Shown: piece by piece, positions 1 through 6,958 of the stretch
Numbering within the stretch: position 1 is the first letter of the stretch
How the letters are laid out: every line of letters starts with the position of its first letter
Position numbers and translations under genes: made by a program
The notes under the pieces: generated by a model
Told to the model about the DNA's origin: nothing
What the model saw: only the letters and a program-made list of their open reading frames with translations
Database searches by the model: none
Source: Kiritimatiellia bacterium
GTDB taxonomy: Bacteria > Verrucomicrobiota > Kiritimatiellia > RFP12 > UBA1067
Direction of reading: 5' to 3'
DNA: 8,085 bases
Assembly (NCBI GenBank): GCA_024405335.1
Contig: JAKSOX010000077.1
Location: 1 to 8,085, forward strand

Positions 1-408
1 AATCCGGACTACGCGCGCCGCGTCTACGGCTGGCTCACCTGGCGCAACAACTACGATTCGTTCTGCCAGTACATCATCTTCCGCAACGACTGGAGCGAGT
101 TCTACGTGTGGAAGGAGGCGTTCCTGCGCGGCCTCATGCTCGCGTACCCCGCCGACCACGAAGTGATCGACACGCTCGCCTGGGAAGGCACGCGCGAGGC
201 CGTGGACGACATCCGCTACGGCACGCTCCTGAAGCAGCTCGCCGAGAAGGCGCGCCAGAGCAAGGACGTGGACGCGCAGTACCTCGGCCGCGCCTACGCC
301 ACGTGGATCGCGCAGGTCGATTTCGAACGCAGTTCGCTCGAATCGCTGCGCTTGGAAATGACGGACAAGATTCTCCGTCTGCAGGCCGCGCTGGCGGCGA
401 AGAAATGA
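1..408 (+). CDS. C-terminal part of DUF4091-type putative glycoside hydrolase (5' truncated)
   Basis: The reading frame is open from the first base and stops with TGA at 406-408, giving the last 135 residues of a longer protein whose start lies outside the window. The fragment begins NPDYARRVYGWLTW and carries an aromatic-rich stretch (NNYDSFCQYIIF), then TLAWEGTREAVDDIRYGTLL at about residues 58-77. The W-E-x-x-R-E-x-x-D-D-x-R-Y pattern is what I recognise from the DUF4091 domain found at the end of putative secreted glycoside hydrolases in Bacteroidota and PVC bacteria. A helical, charged tail follows and ends in AAKK. The gene lies 25 bases before another exported protein and probably belongs to the same operon. 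The catalytic part is not visible, so activity and substrate cannot be named. An internal GTG at 106 is not a credible start because homologous-looking sequence continues upstream of it. Confidence 0.82.
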   Translation, partial: NPDYARRVYGWLTWRNNYDSFCQYIIFRNDWSEFYVWKEAFLRGLMLAYPADHEVIDTLAWEGTREAVDDIRYGTLLKQLAEKARQSKDVDAQYLGRAYATWIAQVDFERSSLESLRLEMTDKILRLQAALAAKK

Positions 409-418
409 TCCCGTCACG

Positions 419-424
419 AAGGAG
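419..424 (+). promoter_or_regulatory. Ribosome binding site for the 758-residue exported protein
   Basis: AAGGAG lies 9 bases before the ATG at 434. It is the strongest Shine-Dalgarno match in this region and fixes the start, which also puts a clean signal peptide at the N-terminus. Confidence 0.7.
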
Positions 425-433
425 AACACGAAA

Positions 434-2710
434 ATGAACTTTTCCAGCCAAATCAAGATTTCCGGTTTCTGTTGCGCCGCCGCGTGCGCGGCGCTCGTGG
501 CGGCTGCGGACGAGAACCAGGGCATCGCCGGCGGTTTCCGCGACGGCGGCTCGACCTTCGGCCTCAACTTCGGCGCGTTCGAAATCGCCGGCAAGACGAA
601 GGGCGTTTCCGAAGGCGAAAAGCTCGCCGCGTTCGAGAAGGCGAAGGCCGAGGCGCTTTCCTCCGTGCCGCGCAACCGCGACGAATCCAACAAGCTCGTT
701 CGCGCCGTGGAGGGGCTCTTCCAGTTCCGCGAACGCCGCGGCGAATGGAAGGCGGTCGACGCGATGGCCGCCGAGTTCGCGGCCAAAATCCAAGGCCGGT
801 ATCCCGATCTCGAAAACCGCATGCTCGTCCGGCAGTTCGCGGCGCGCGCGGCGCTCGGCGACGAACCGGGCTTCGAGGAACTCGCGAAGAAGATCGACGC
901 GCGTCCCGCGGACCGCAAGACGATGGACTTCGTGGGCAATCTGGACGGCCAGATGCGCCATGCGACGTCCGCCATGCGCGTTCGCCTCTGGAAGCGCTTC
1001 GACGACGCGCGCGCGACGATGGATCCGCAGGACCACATGGCCGTGCTGGACCGCGCGAGCGGTCTTTTCGCGAAGGACCTCGTCCAGGCCAAGGCGCGCT
1101 GGCAAGAGGCGCAGAAGCTCGCCGCTTCGTCCGCCGCCGCGTGGGAGAAGGAGAACGCGCGCGAGAAGGCCGCCCGCGAGGTGGAACGCCTCGCCCGCGC
1201 GAACAAGCTTCCGTACGAGCCGTTCAAGCGCGATCCGGCCGTGAAGCGCCCCGCGGACCTGCGCGGCATGCGCAGCTGGTACGTGCGGTGGCTTTCGGAC
1301 CACGGCGAACTCAAGGCGCTGCTGCCGTTCCAGCTGGAGGACGCGGCCGCTTCGCGTTCGCCCGACGCGGCGTTTTTCGGCGCCGCGCAGACGGCGTACA
1401 AGATCGGCGACAAGAAGGCGTGCCTCGCCGCGCTCGCGTGCTGCACGAACAACGCCATCGCCCCGGCCAACTACTCGGGCCGCCGCGTCGACACCGATCC
1501 GCATTTCAACCTCGGCGTGCTCAAGACGCTGGCGTCGACGTCGACGGCCGGCGAATTCGGCGCGCGGATTCCGGAACTGCGCGGCGACAAGGACGAAAAG
1601 GCCTACTTCGACGCGCTGCGCCAGGCGTGCAAATTCCTGTACGGCCTTTCGTCCGATTCCGAAATGCGCGACCGCATCCGCGAACTCGTGCGCCTTTCCT
1701 TCGAACTCCGGTGGAACGAAGAGCGCGTGTGGTACGTGGTGAAGTACCTCGAAGACGCGCCCGCCACGGCCGAAGGCGCGTACCGCATGGAGCTGTTCAA
1801 GCAGCTCGCCACCGAAAACCGCATGGCGCGGTACAACGTGTGGACGTGGTACGGCTGCGGCAACGAAAGCGCGACGCGGTCCTCGGAATATCCGCTGCTC
1901 AAGTCCAACCCGAAACCGCATCTCGAAGCGGACGAGCCGGGCAAGGAAGGCGTGTTCGCGGCGTGCTACGACGCGAAGGGCGTCCATTTCTACGCGAAGC
2001 TCAATTCGCCCGACGCCTGGAAAACGGCCGCCGGACTCGAAGACGCCCTCTACGCCGAATGTTCCATTCAGACGGGGGACGAGGCGAGCTGGCATTGGCT
2101 GCTGTTCTCCGCGCTCAAGCCCGAAAACACGGTTCCCGTGGAGTGGGATTCGCCGCAGTTCGGCCGCAAGATGACGAGCGACTACGTCAAGAGCGACGTG
2201 TTCACGGGCAAGGACTGCATCGTCGTGCACGTGTTCGCGCCGTGGCTGCTTGCGTACGACCGCATTCCGTCCGGCGCGGGAGATCTGTGGCGTTTCGTGG
2301 GCGTGTTCCGCTGGGCGGGTCCGCTCGGGTCCCTGGGCGGCGGCGCGGTCCACGAACTCGGCCGCGGCGTGCATCTGCGCTTCGACATGCCGGCGGCGGC
2401 GGAAGCCGCGGTGCGCCTCGGCGTGCTGCGGGCGGCGGCGGGCGAGTACAAGCGCTTTCGCGCGCTGTGGGAATCGGCCGATTTCTGGGACGACCCCATC
2501 TTGGGCGACGCGCCGTTCTACGCCGAAGTCGTGAAGCCGTACCTGCGGGAACTCGACGGCGCGGCGAAGGAAGTCGCGGCGCTGCCCTACGACGGCGTGG
2601 ACGCCTCCGAGGTGGCGCGCCTTTCTGAGTACCTTCAGGATTTCGCCGACACGCGCCTGTCGCTGGACGCGAAGCGCAGCGCCTACCTGAAGGCGAAGCT
2701 GCTGAAGTGA
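434..2710 (+). CDS. Exported 758-residue protein with probable CBM9/DOMON-like domain, function unknown
   Basis: The protein starts with a typical signal peptide: K8, then a hydrophobic Ala/Cys-rich core, and a likely cleavage after VAAA at residue 25. No convincing lipobox is seen. Residues about 30-450 look mainly helical and charged, with a coiled-coil-like Lys/Glu/Ala stretch around residues 215-265. Residues about 466-650 differ: they contain paired aromatic strands (HFYAKLNS, SWHWLLFSAL, CIVVHVFAPWLLAYDRIP, LWRFVGVFRW, VHELGRGVHLRFD). This order resembles the CBM9/DOMON-like beta-sandwich at the end of many secreted proteins in Lentisphaerota and Kiritimatiellota. The last 100 residues are helical again. 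It sits between a DUF4091 protein and a GH31 enzyme, 4 bases before the latter, so a role in binding or processing a glycan outside the cytoplasm is inferred. I see no catalytic motif. The CDS and export signal are secure, the domain name is tentative, and the function is unknown. Confidence 0.82.
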   Translation: MNFSSQIKISGFCCAAACAALVAAADENQGIAGGFRDGGSTFGLNFGAFEIAGKTKGVSEGEKLAAFEKAKAEALSSVPRNRDESNKLVRAVEGLFQFRERRGEWKAVDAMAAEFAAKIQGRYPDLENRMLVRQFAARAALGDEPGFEELAKKIDARPADRKTMDFVGNLDGQMRHATSAMRVRLWKRFDDARATMDPQDHMAVLDRASGLFAKDLVQAKARWQEAQKLAASSAAAWEKENAREKAAREVERLARANKLPYEPFKRDPAVKRPADLRGMRSWYVRWLSDHGELKALLPFQLEDAAASRSPDAAFFGAAQTAYKIGDKKACLAALACCTNNAIAPANYSGRRVDTDPHFNLGVLKTLASTSTAGEFGARIPELRGDKDEKAYFDALRQACKFLYGLSSDSEMRDRIRELVRLSFELRWNEERVWYVVKYLEDAPATAEGAYRMELFKQLATENRMARYNVWTWYGCGNESATRSSEYPLLKSNPKPHLEADEPGKEGVFAACYDAKGVHFYAKLNSPDAWKTAAGLEDALYAECSIQTGDEASWHWLLFSALKPENTVPVEWDSPQFGRKMTSDYVKSDVFTGKDCIVVHVFAPWLLAYDRIPSGAGDLWRFVGVFRWAGPLGSLGGGAVHELGRGVHLRFDMPAAAEAAVRLGVLRAAAGEYKRFRALWESADFWDDPILGDAPFYAEVVKPYLRELDGAAKEVAALPYDGVDASEVARLSEYLQDFADTRLSLDAKRSAYLKAKLLK

Positions 2711-2714
2711 CGGC

Positions 2715-4376
2715 ATGGCGGACGCGCACAAGACCATCCGGTTCGCCGCCTCGGTTTTCGCGGCCGCCGCTCCGTTCGTTTGCTTCCCGGGGAGCAGTCC
2801 GGCGCGGGAGCCGTCGCCGTCCGCCGCCGAAACCGTCGCGGTGCCGTCCGAACCCGGCGAAGGATGGTGGGGCGGCGCCTGGGATCTGGGCGGGGACATG
2901 CCGATCGACGCGCACGGCGCGCGTTACGCGATGGACTTGCGCGAGGGCTGCAAATTCCAGGGCAACGCCTCGCTGTTCGTTTCCGACAAGGGACGCTGGA
3001 TCTGGAGCGACGACCCGTGCGCGTTCACGTTCGGGGACGGCGTCGTGAAGGTGGAGCCCACGCGCGCAAAGGTGCTGTTCGGCAAGGCGGGCACGACGCT
3101 GGCGGACGCCTGCCGGCACGTGTCGAAGACCTTCCAGAAACCGTCCGGCAAGGCGCCGGACCTGTCGTTCTTCGCGCGTCCGCAATACTGCACGTGGATC
3201 GAACTCGGCTACAACCAGACGCAGGCGGCGGTGCTCAAGTACGCGGCGGATCTCAAAAAGAACGGTTTCCCGCCGGGCGTCATCATGATCGACGACACGT
3301 GGCAAACGGACTACGGCACGTGGGATTTCGACCCCCGGGCGTTTCCGGATCCGAAGGCGATGTGCGACGCGCTCCGCGCGGACGGATTCAAGATCATGCT
3401 CTGGGCGTGCGCCTACGTGAGCCCCGATTCGCGCGAGTTCCGCCACCTGCAAAGCAAGGAGGGCGTGCTCATGGCGGCGGACCGCTCGCTCGATTTCGAG
3501 GGCCGTCCGAACGCCGTGCTGTACAACTGGTGGAACGGCTGGAGCGGCGTTTTGGATTTCACGAGTCCGGAAGGCGTCGCGTGGGCGACGGCGACCTTCC
3601 GCGGGCTGTGCGACCGCTACGGCGTTTCGGGATTCAAGTTCGACGCCACCAATCCGCGCTATTTTTCGATGCCGAACCGCCTCGCGCACGACCGCGACGC
3701 GTCCTCCGCCGACTTGAGCCACGCGTTCTGCGAGTGGAGCGAACAGTTCCCGATGCCGAGCGCGCAGTGCTGGCGCACGGGCGGCAGGGCGATCGTGGTG
3801 CGGCTGACGGACAAGGGCCACACGTGGAAGGAGCTCCACCGCTGCGTCGCGGACATGGCGGCGGCGGGCATCATGGGCTGTCCCTTCGTGCTGCCGGACA
3901 TGGTGGGCGGCGGTTTGCTTTCGAGCTTCGCGCCCGGCAAGAAGCTCGACCAGGACCTTTTCGTGCGAAGCGCGCAGTGCCAGGCGCTTTCGCCGATGAT
4001 CCAGTTTTCCGCCGCGCCGTGGCGGGTGCTCGACGCGGAACACCTCGCCGCCGTCAAGCGCGCGGTCGCGTTGCGCGCGAAGCACGCCGAACGGTTCGTG
4101 AAGCTCGCCGAAAACGCCGGCCGGACGGGCGAACCGATCCTGCGCGCGCTCGAATATTCCCATCCCGGCCTCGGCTATTCGAAGGTGAAGGACGAATTCC
4201 TGATGGGGGACGATTTCCTGGTGGCGCCGATGGTGGGCCCTGGCACCCGGCGCAAGGCGGCGATTCCGCCTGGCACGTGGGAGGGCGACGACGGCGCCGT
4301 GGTGACGGGTCCGGCGGAAATCGAACTGGATGTGCCGCTCGACCGCATTCCGCATTTCATCCGCCGACGCCGGTGA
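2715..4376 (+). CDS. Exported glycoside hydrolase family 31 (alpha-glycosidase, MYORG-like type)
   Basis: This 553-residue retaining alpha-glycosidase starts at ATG 2715. An in-frame stop at 2703-2705 rules out any upstream start. The start is 4 bases after the previous stop with no clear Shine-Dalgarno sequence, so translational coupling is likely. Residues 1-31 form a probable signal peptide (K6/R9, hydrophobic core, SPA before RE). Residues about 45-140 are the GH31 N-terminal beta domain (GWWGGAWDLGGDMP, FVSDKGRWIWSDDPCAFTF). The TIM barrel follows, with MIDDTWQ at 191-197, the FKFD motif whose D310 should be the nucleophile, and VRLTDKGHTW whose D366 should be the acid/base. FVLPDMVGGG (D395 in LPD) resembles the MYORG/alpha-galactosidase-like branch more than the usual DIGGF of alpha-glucosidases. 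Both catalytic acids are present, so it should be active. The bond cleaved is not settled: alpha-galactoside, alpha-xyloside and alpha-glucoside all remain possible. Its neighbour uxaC hints at a uronate-bearing substrate. Confidence 0.92.
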   Translation: MADAHKTIRFAASVFAAAAPFVCFPGSSPAREPSPSAAETVAVPSEPGEGWWGGAWDLGGDMPIDAHGARYAMDLREGCKFQGNASLFVSDKGRWIWSDDPCAFTFGDGVVKVEPTRAKVLFGKAGTTLADACRHVSKTFQKPSGKAPDLSFFARPQYCTWIELGYNQTQAAVLKYAADLKKNGFPPGVIMIDDTWQTDYGTWDFDPRAFPDPKAMCDALRADGFKIMLWACAYVSPDSREFRHLQSKEGVLMAADRSLDFEGRPNAVLYNWWNGWSGVLDFTSPEGVAWATATFRGLCDRYGVSGFKFDATNPRYFSMPNRLAHDRDASSADLSHAFCEWSEQFPMPSAQCWRTGGRAIVVRLTDKGHTWKELHRCVADMAAAGIMGCPFVLPDMVGGGLLSSFAPGKKLDQDLFVRSAQCQALSPMIQFSAAPWRVLDAEHLAAVKRAVALRAKHAERFVKLAENAGRTGEPILRALEYSHPGLGYSKVKDEFLMGDDFLVAPMVGPGTRRKAAIPPGTWEGDDGAVVTGPAEIELDVPLDRIPHFIRRRR

Positions 4377-4382
4377 CGCCAG

Positions 4383-4388
4383 AAAGGA
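4383..4388 (+). promoter_or_regulatory. Ribosome binding site that decides the GTG start of uxaC
   Basis: AAAGGA lies 11 bases before GTG 4400. The reading frame stays open far upstream, so this site, together with the family-typical N-terminus MKKPFIHDDFLL that follows, chooses the start. Confidence 0.65.
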
Positions 4389-4399
4389 ACGACGAGAAC

Positions 4400-5683
4400 G
4401 TGAAAAAACCATTCATCCACGACGATTTCCTGCTCACCACGAAAACGGCCCGCGCGCTGTACCACGAGCACGCCGAACGGATGCCGATCATCGACTACCA
4501 TTGCCATTTGCCGCCGCAGGAGATCGCCGAAGACCAGCGCTGGAGCGACGTCTCGGACGTGTGGCTCGGCGGCGACCACTACAAGTGGCGCCAGATGCGC
4601 GCGTGCGGTTTCGACGAGCGTTTCTGTTCGGGGCGCGGCGACGACGGCCGCGCCGGCGGCTGGGAGCGGTTCGAGGCGTACGCCAAAACGATGGAGCGGC
4701 TCGTGGGGAATCCGCTTTTCGACTGGTCGCACCTCGAACTCGCGCGCCATTTCGGCGTTTTCGAACGCCTGTGCGGGGCGAGCGCGAAGCGCATCTACGC
4801 GAAGTGCAACCGCGCGCTCGCGGAAAAGGACTTCTCCGCGCGCGGGCTCATGAAGAAGTCGCGCGTGGAAGTCGTGTGCACCACGGACGATCCGGACGAC
4901 GACCTGCGTTTCCACGAACGGATCGCGGCGGAGCCGTTCGGAACGAAAATCCTGCCCGCGTGGCGGCCGGACCGCGTCCTCAAGGAGGCGGTCCGCACGA
5001 AGAAGGATCCGATGGCGCATCTCGCGGAACGCCACCGCCATTTCGAAGCGCACGGCTGCAAACTGTCGGACTACGGCCTCGTGGACGTGCCCGAATCGGG
5101 CCGCTACGCCGACTGGCTCTTCGAATGCCTCAAGATGGACGCGCGGGCCGGCTGGACCACGCAGCTCCATTTCAACTGCCTCCGCGACCTCAACACGCGG
5201 GCGTTCCGCCGGATGGGTCCGGACGCCGGATGCGACGCGATCAACGACTCCTCGCCGGCGAAAGGTCTCGCGAAACTGCTCGACCGTCTCGAAAGGGAGG
5301 ACGCGCTGCCGCGCATGATCCTGTATTCCCTGAACCCGAACGACGTGGAAGCGGTCGCCTCGATCATCGGCTGCTTCCAGAAAGGACCCGGCCGCGGCAA
5401 GCTCCAGCTGGGGGCGGCGTGGTGGTTCCTGGACCAGAAGGACGGCATCAAAAAGCAGCTCGAGGCGCTGGCGTCGCTGGGCGCGCTCGGCAACTTCGTG
5501 GGCATGCTCACGGATTCGCGCTCGTTCCTCAGCTACGTGCGCCACGAGTATTTCCGGCGGATCCTCTGCCGGAAGCTCGGCGAAGAGGTCGAGCGCGGGG
5601 AAATCCCGAACGACCTGAAGTGGCTCGGCGGAATCGTGGAGGACGTCTCCTACAACAACGCCAAAAACTACTTCGGGTTCTGA
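4400..5683 (+). CDS. uxaC: Uronate isomerase (glucuronate isomerase), short form
   Basis: UxaC interconverts D-glucuronate and D-fructuronate, and D-galacturonate and D-tagaturonate, the first cytoplasmic step of hexuronate breakdown. The start is GTG 4400, chosen from the upstream AAAGGA and the family-like N-terminus. The protein has 427 residues and no signal peptide. It belongs to the amidohydrolase superfamily: metal-binding HCH at 34-36 (DYHCHLPPQEIAE), WLGGDHYKW, TTDDP at 161-165, LPAWRPD, H257 in QLHFNC, LYSLNPND, and MLTDSRSFLSY with D372 as the expected metal or catalytic Asp. The end, YNNAKNYFGF, is a family hallmark. It is about 40 residues shorter than the usual 465-470. By memory of the family, the loss lies between LPAWRPD and HFEAHGC and in the following region, where the VDVPESG stretch stands in for a longer segment. 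No reading-frame break is seen. It is the last gene of the carbohydrate run, 23 bases after the GH31 gene. Confidence 0.95.
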   Translation: MKKPFIHDDFLLTTKTARALYHEHAERMPIIDYHCHLPPQEIAEDQRWSDVSDVWLGGDHYKWRQMRACGFDERFCSGRGDDGRAGGWERFEAYAKTMERLVGNPLFDWSHLELARHFGVFERLCGASAKRIYAKCNRALAEKDFSARGLMKKSRVEVVCTTDDPDDDLRFHERIAAEPFGTKILPAWRPDRVLKEAVRTKKDPMAHLAERHRHFEAHGCKLSDYGLVDVPESGRYADWLFECLKMDARAGWTTQLHFNCLRDLNTRAFRRMGPDAGCDAINDSSPAKGLAKLLDRLEREDALPRMILYSLNPNDVEAVASIIGCFQKGPGRGKLQLGAAWWFLDQKDGIKKQLEALASLGALGNFVGMLTDSRSFLSYVRHEYFRRILCRKLGEEVERGEIPNDLKWLGGIVEDVSYNNAKNYFGF

Positions 5684-5758
5684 TCTGGCGGCGCCGCGTC
5701 GTCCGAGAGCGGATTTCGCTTGATTTCAGCCCGTCTTTTTGGCATACTACGCACCTTG
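5684..5758 (+). other. Intergenic region between uxaC and pcnB
   Basis: These 75 bases hold a 10-base GC palindrome (5688-5697, no loop, so not a terminator) and then the putative pcnB promoter. I see no clear terminator for the upstream operon here, so read-through into pcnB is possible. Confidence 0.7.
5720..5748 (+). promoter_or_regulatory. Putative sigma70-type promoter of the pcnB unit
   Basis: TTGATT (5720-5725, 4 of 6 to TTGACA) and CATACT (5743-5748, 4 of 6 to TATAAT) are separated by exactly 17 bases in a locally AT-richer stretch. Transcription would begin near 5755, only a few bases before ATG 5759. The mRNA would then be leaderless or nearly so, which agrees with the lack of a Shine-Dalgarno sequence before that ATG. 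The same bases rule against the alternative TTG start at 5720, which would place coding sequence over the promoter. Confidence 0.55.
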
Positions 5759-6958
5759 ATGTTTGGATTCTTGTCGAGAAAGAAAAAAACGGCCGCGCCC
5801 GTCGTTCGTGCGCGGCCGGAGCATTGCATTTCCCGGAAAAACATCGACCCGGACGCGTTGAAGGTCCTGTACCGGCTGGACAAGCTGGGATACGTCGCGT
5901 ATCTGGTGGGCGGCGGCGTGCGCGATTTGCTGCTGGGCCGCGTTCCGAAGGATTTCGACGTGGGCACGAGCGCGAAGCCCAACGAGGTGAAACGCGCGTT
6001 CCGCAACTGCTTTCTGGTGGGGCGGCGGTTCCGCCTGGCGCACGTGCGTTTCGGCGAAAAAGTGATCGAGACGGCGACGTTCCGCCAGAACTCGCAAACC
6101 GTGGGCGAAATCATCGAGCACGCAGCCGAGGGCCCGTTCGAGGACAACACGTTCGGCACGCCGGAAACGGACGCCAACCGCCGCGATTTCACGGTGAACG
6201 GGTTGTTCTACGACATCCGCGATTTTTCGGTGATCGACTGGGTGGGCGGCTTGGAAGACCTCGAAAAGAAGGTGATCCGGTCGATCGGCGACCCCATGAT
6301 CCGCTTCCGCGAGGATCCGGTGCGCATGATGCGCGCGATCAAGTTCGCGAGCCGGCTCGGCTTCACCATCGAGCGCGGCACGGACAAGGCGATGCGCAAG
6401 CTCCACGCCTGCATTCTGAACGCAGCGCCGCCGCGCGTGTGCGAAGAAGTGTTCCGCCTGTTCCCCTACGGCAAAAGCAGCGAGGCGTTCCGCATGCTGT
6501 GGGAATACGGGCTCATGGGCGACCTGCTGCCGGAGTTGGCGGCGTTCGTCGATTCGGACGGCGGCGCGAAGTCGTCCACCTGGAAATACCTCGCCACGCT
6601 CGACCGCTACGAAACCGCCATGGCGAAGCAGGGCTACGAAATTTCCAACGGCATCCGCGTGGCGGCGCTGTACGCGGCGATGGCGAAAGCCCGGGGCGGC
6701 AACAGCCGGGAGGTCGTGGGCACGATGCTCAAAAACCTGAAGATCCCGAAGGCGACGTATTTCGCCGCGACGCTGATGCTCGATTCCGTGAAACGGCTGT
6801 CGCAGCCGCCGCAGCGGGGTCGGCGGCGTTTCATCCGCAACCGGGACTTCCCGGACGCGCTCGATTTCAACCGCATCGTGGCGCGCACCGAAGGGCGCGG
6901 CGAGGCGACGCTCGACCAGTGGGCCGATTTGTACAACGAACAAGGTGAAGAACAATGA
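5759..6958 (+). CDS. pcnB: Poly(A) polymerase / PcnB-type nucleotidyltransferase
   Basis: The product is expected to add 3' poly(A) tails to RNA, which in bacteria marks it for decay. With ATG 5759 as start the protein has 399 residues. The class II nucleotidyltransferase head is intact: LVGGGVRD at 49-56, catalytic DFD at 65-67, RRDFTVNG at 141-148, and RFREDPVRMMRAIKFASRLGF after it. PcnB rather than CCA-adding enzyme is favoured by NCFLVGRRFRLAHVRFG, ETATFR, and DNTFGTPETDANRRDFTVN, which closely follow E. coli PcnB. The C-terminal part is helical and ends before a basic stretch (RGRRRF) and an acidic tail. It is shorter than E. coli PcnB (465), mostly at the C-terminus. A TTG at 5720 could add 13 residues, but it would overlap the promoter. 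The stop overlaps the next gene's ATG (ATGA), so the two are co-translated. Near the start lies an unusual A-tract plus hairpin. A CCA-adding role remains possible but less likely. Confidence 0.92.
   Translation: MFGFLSRKKKTAAPVVRARPEHCISRKNIDPDALKVLYRLDKLGYVAYLVGGGVRDLLLGRVPKDFDVGTSAKPNEVKRAFRNCFLVGRRFRLAHVRFGEKVIETATFRQNSQTVGEIIEHAAEGPFEDNTFGTPETDANRRDFTVNGLFYDIRDFSVIDWVGGLEDLEKKVIRSIGDPMIRFREDPVRMMRAIKFASRLGFTIERGTDKAMRKLHACILNAAPPRVCEEVFRLFPYGKSSEAFRMLWEYGLMGDLLPELAAFVDSDGGAKSSTWKYLATLDRYETAMAKQGYEISNGIRVAALYAAMAKARGGNSREVVGTMLKNLKIPKATYFAATLMLDSVKRLSQPPQRGRRRFIRNRDFPDALDFNRIVARTEGRGEATLDQWADLYNEQGEEQ
5783..5818 (-). terminator. Possible minus-strand intrinsic terminator inside the pcnB start
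   Basis: CGGCCGCGC (5790-5798) pairs perfectly with GCGCGGCCG (5810-5818) across an 11-base loop, next to A7 at 5783-5789. Read on the minus strand this is a GC stem followed by seven T residues, the form of an intrinsic terminator. On the + strand it is a stable hairpin at about codons 11-20 of pcnB, where the A-tract encodes KKK. No minus-strand gene is seen that needs terminating, so it may block antisense transcription, tune pcnB translation, or be chance in GC-rich DNA. Confidence 0.4.
6942..6947 (+). promoter_or_regulatory. Ribosome binding site of the TPR membrane protein, inside pcnB
   Basis: AAGGTG lies 7 bases before ATG 6955 within the last codons of pcnB. It supports the overlapping ATGA start and independent re-initiation. 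Confidence 0.6.

Noticed and set aside
134..2899. A 921-codon open frame on the minus strand opposite the exported protein
   Set aside because: It is Arg/Ala/His-rich without domains and mirrors the GC-biased codons of the + strand genes. The same shadow effect gives long minus frames at 2202-4412, 4175-5545 and 5747-6955.
2780..4399. Upstream extension of the uxaC frame, open back to 2780
   Set aside because: The translated extension is low-complexity Arg/Gly-rich shadow sequence over the GH31 gene. The ribosome site at 4383 and the family N-terminus place the start at GTG 4400.
5688..5697. GCGGCGCCGC palindrome after uxaC as a terminator
   Set aside because: It has no loop and no following T-tract on either strand, so it cannot form a usual intrinsic terminator.
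5720..5758. TTG start adding 13 residues to PcnB
   Set aside because: These bases fit a promoter with a 17-base spacer. The TTG has no good ribosome site, and the added residues are not PcnB-like as far as I can tell.
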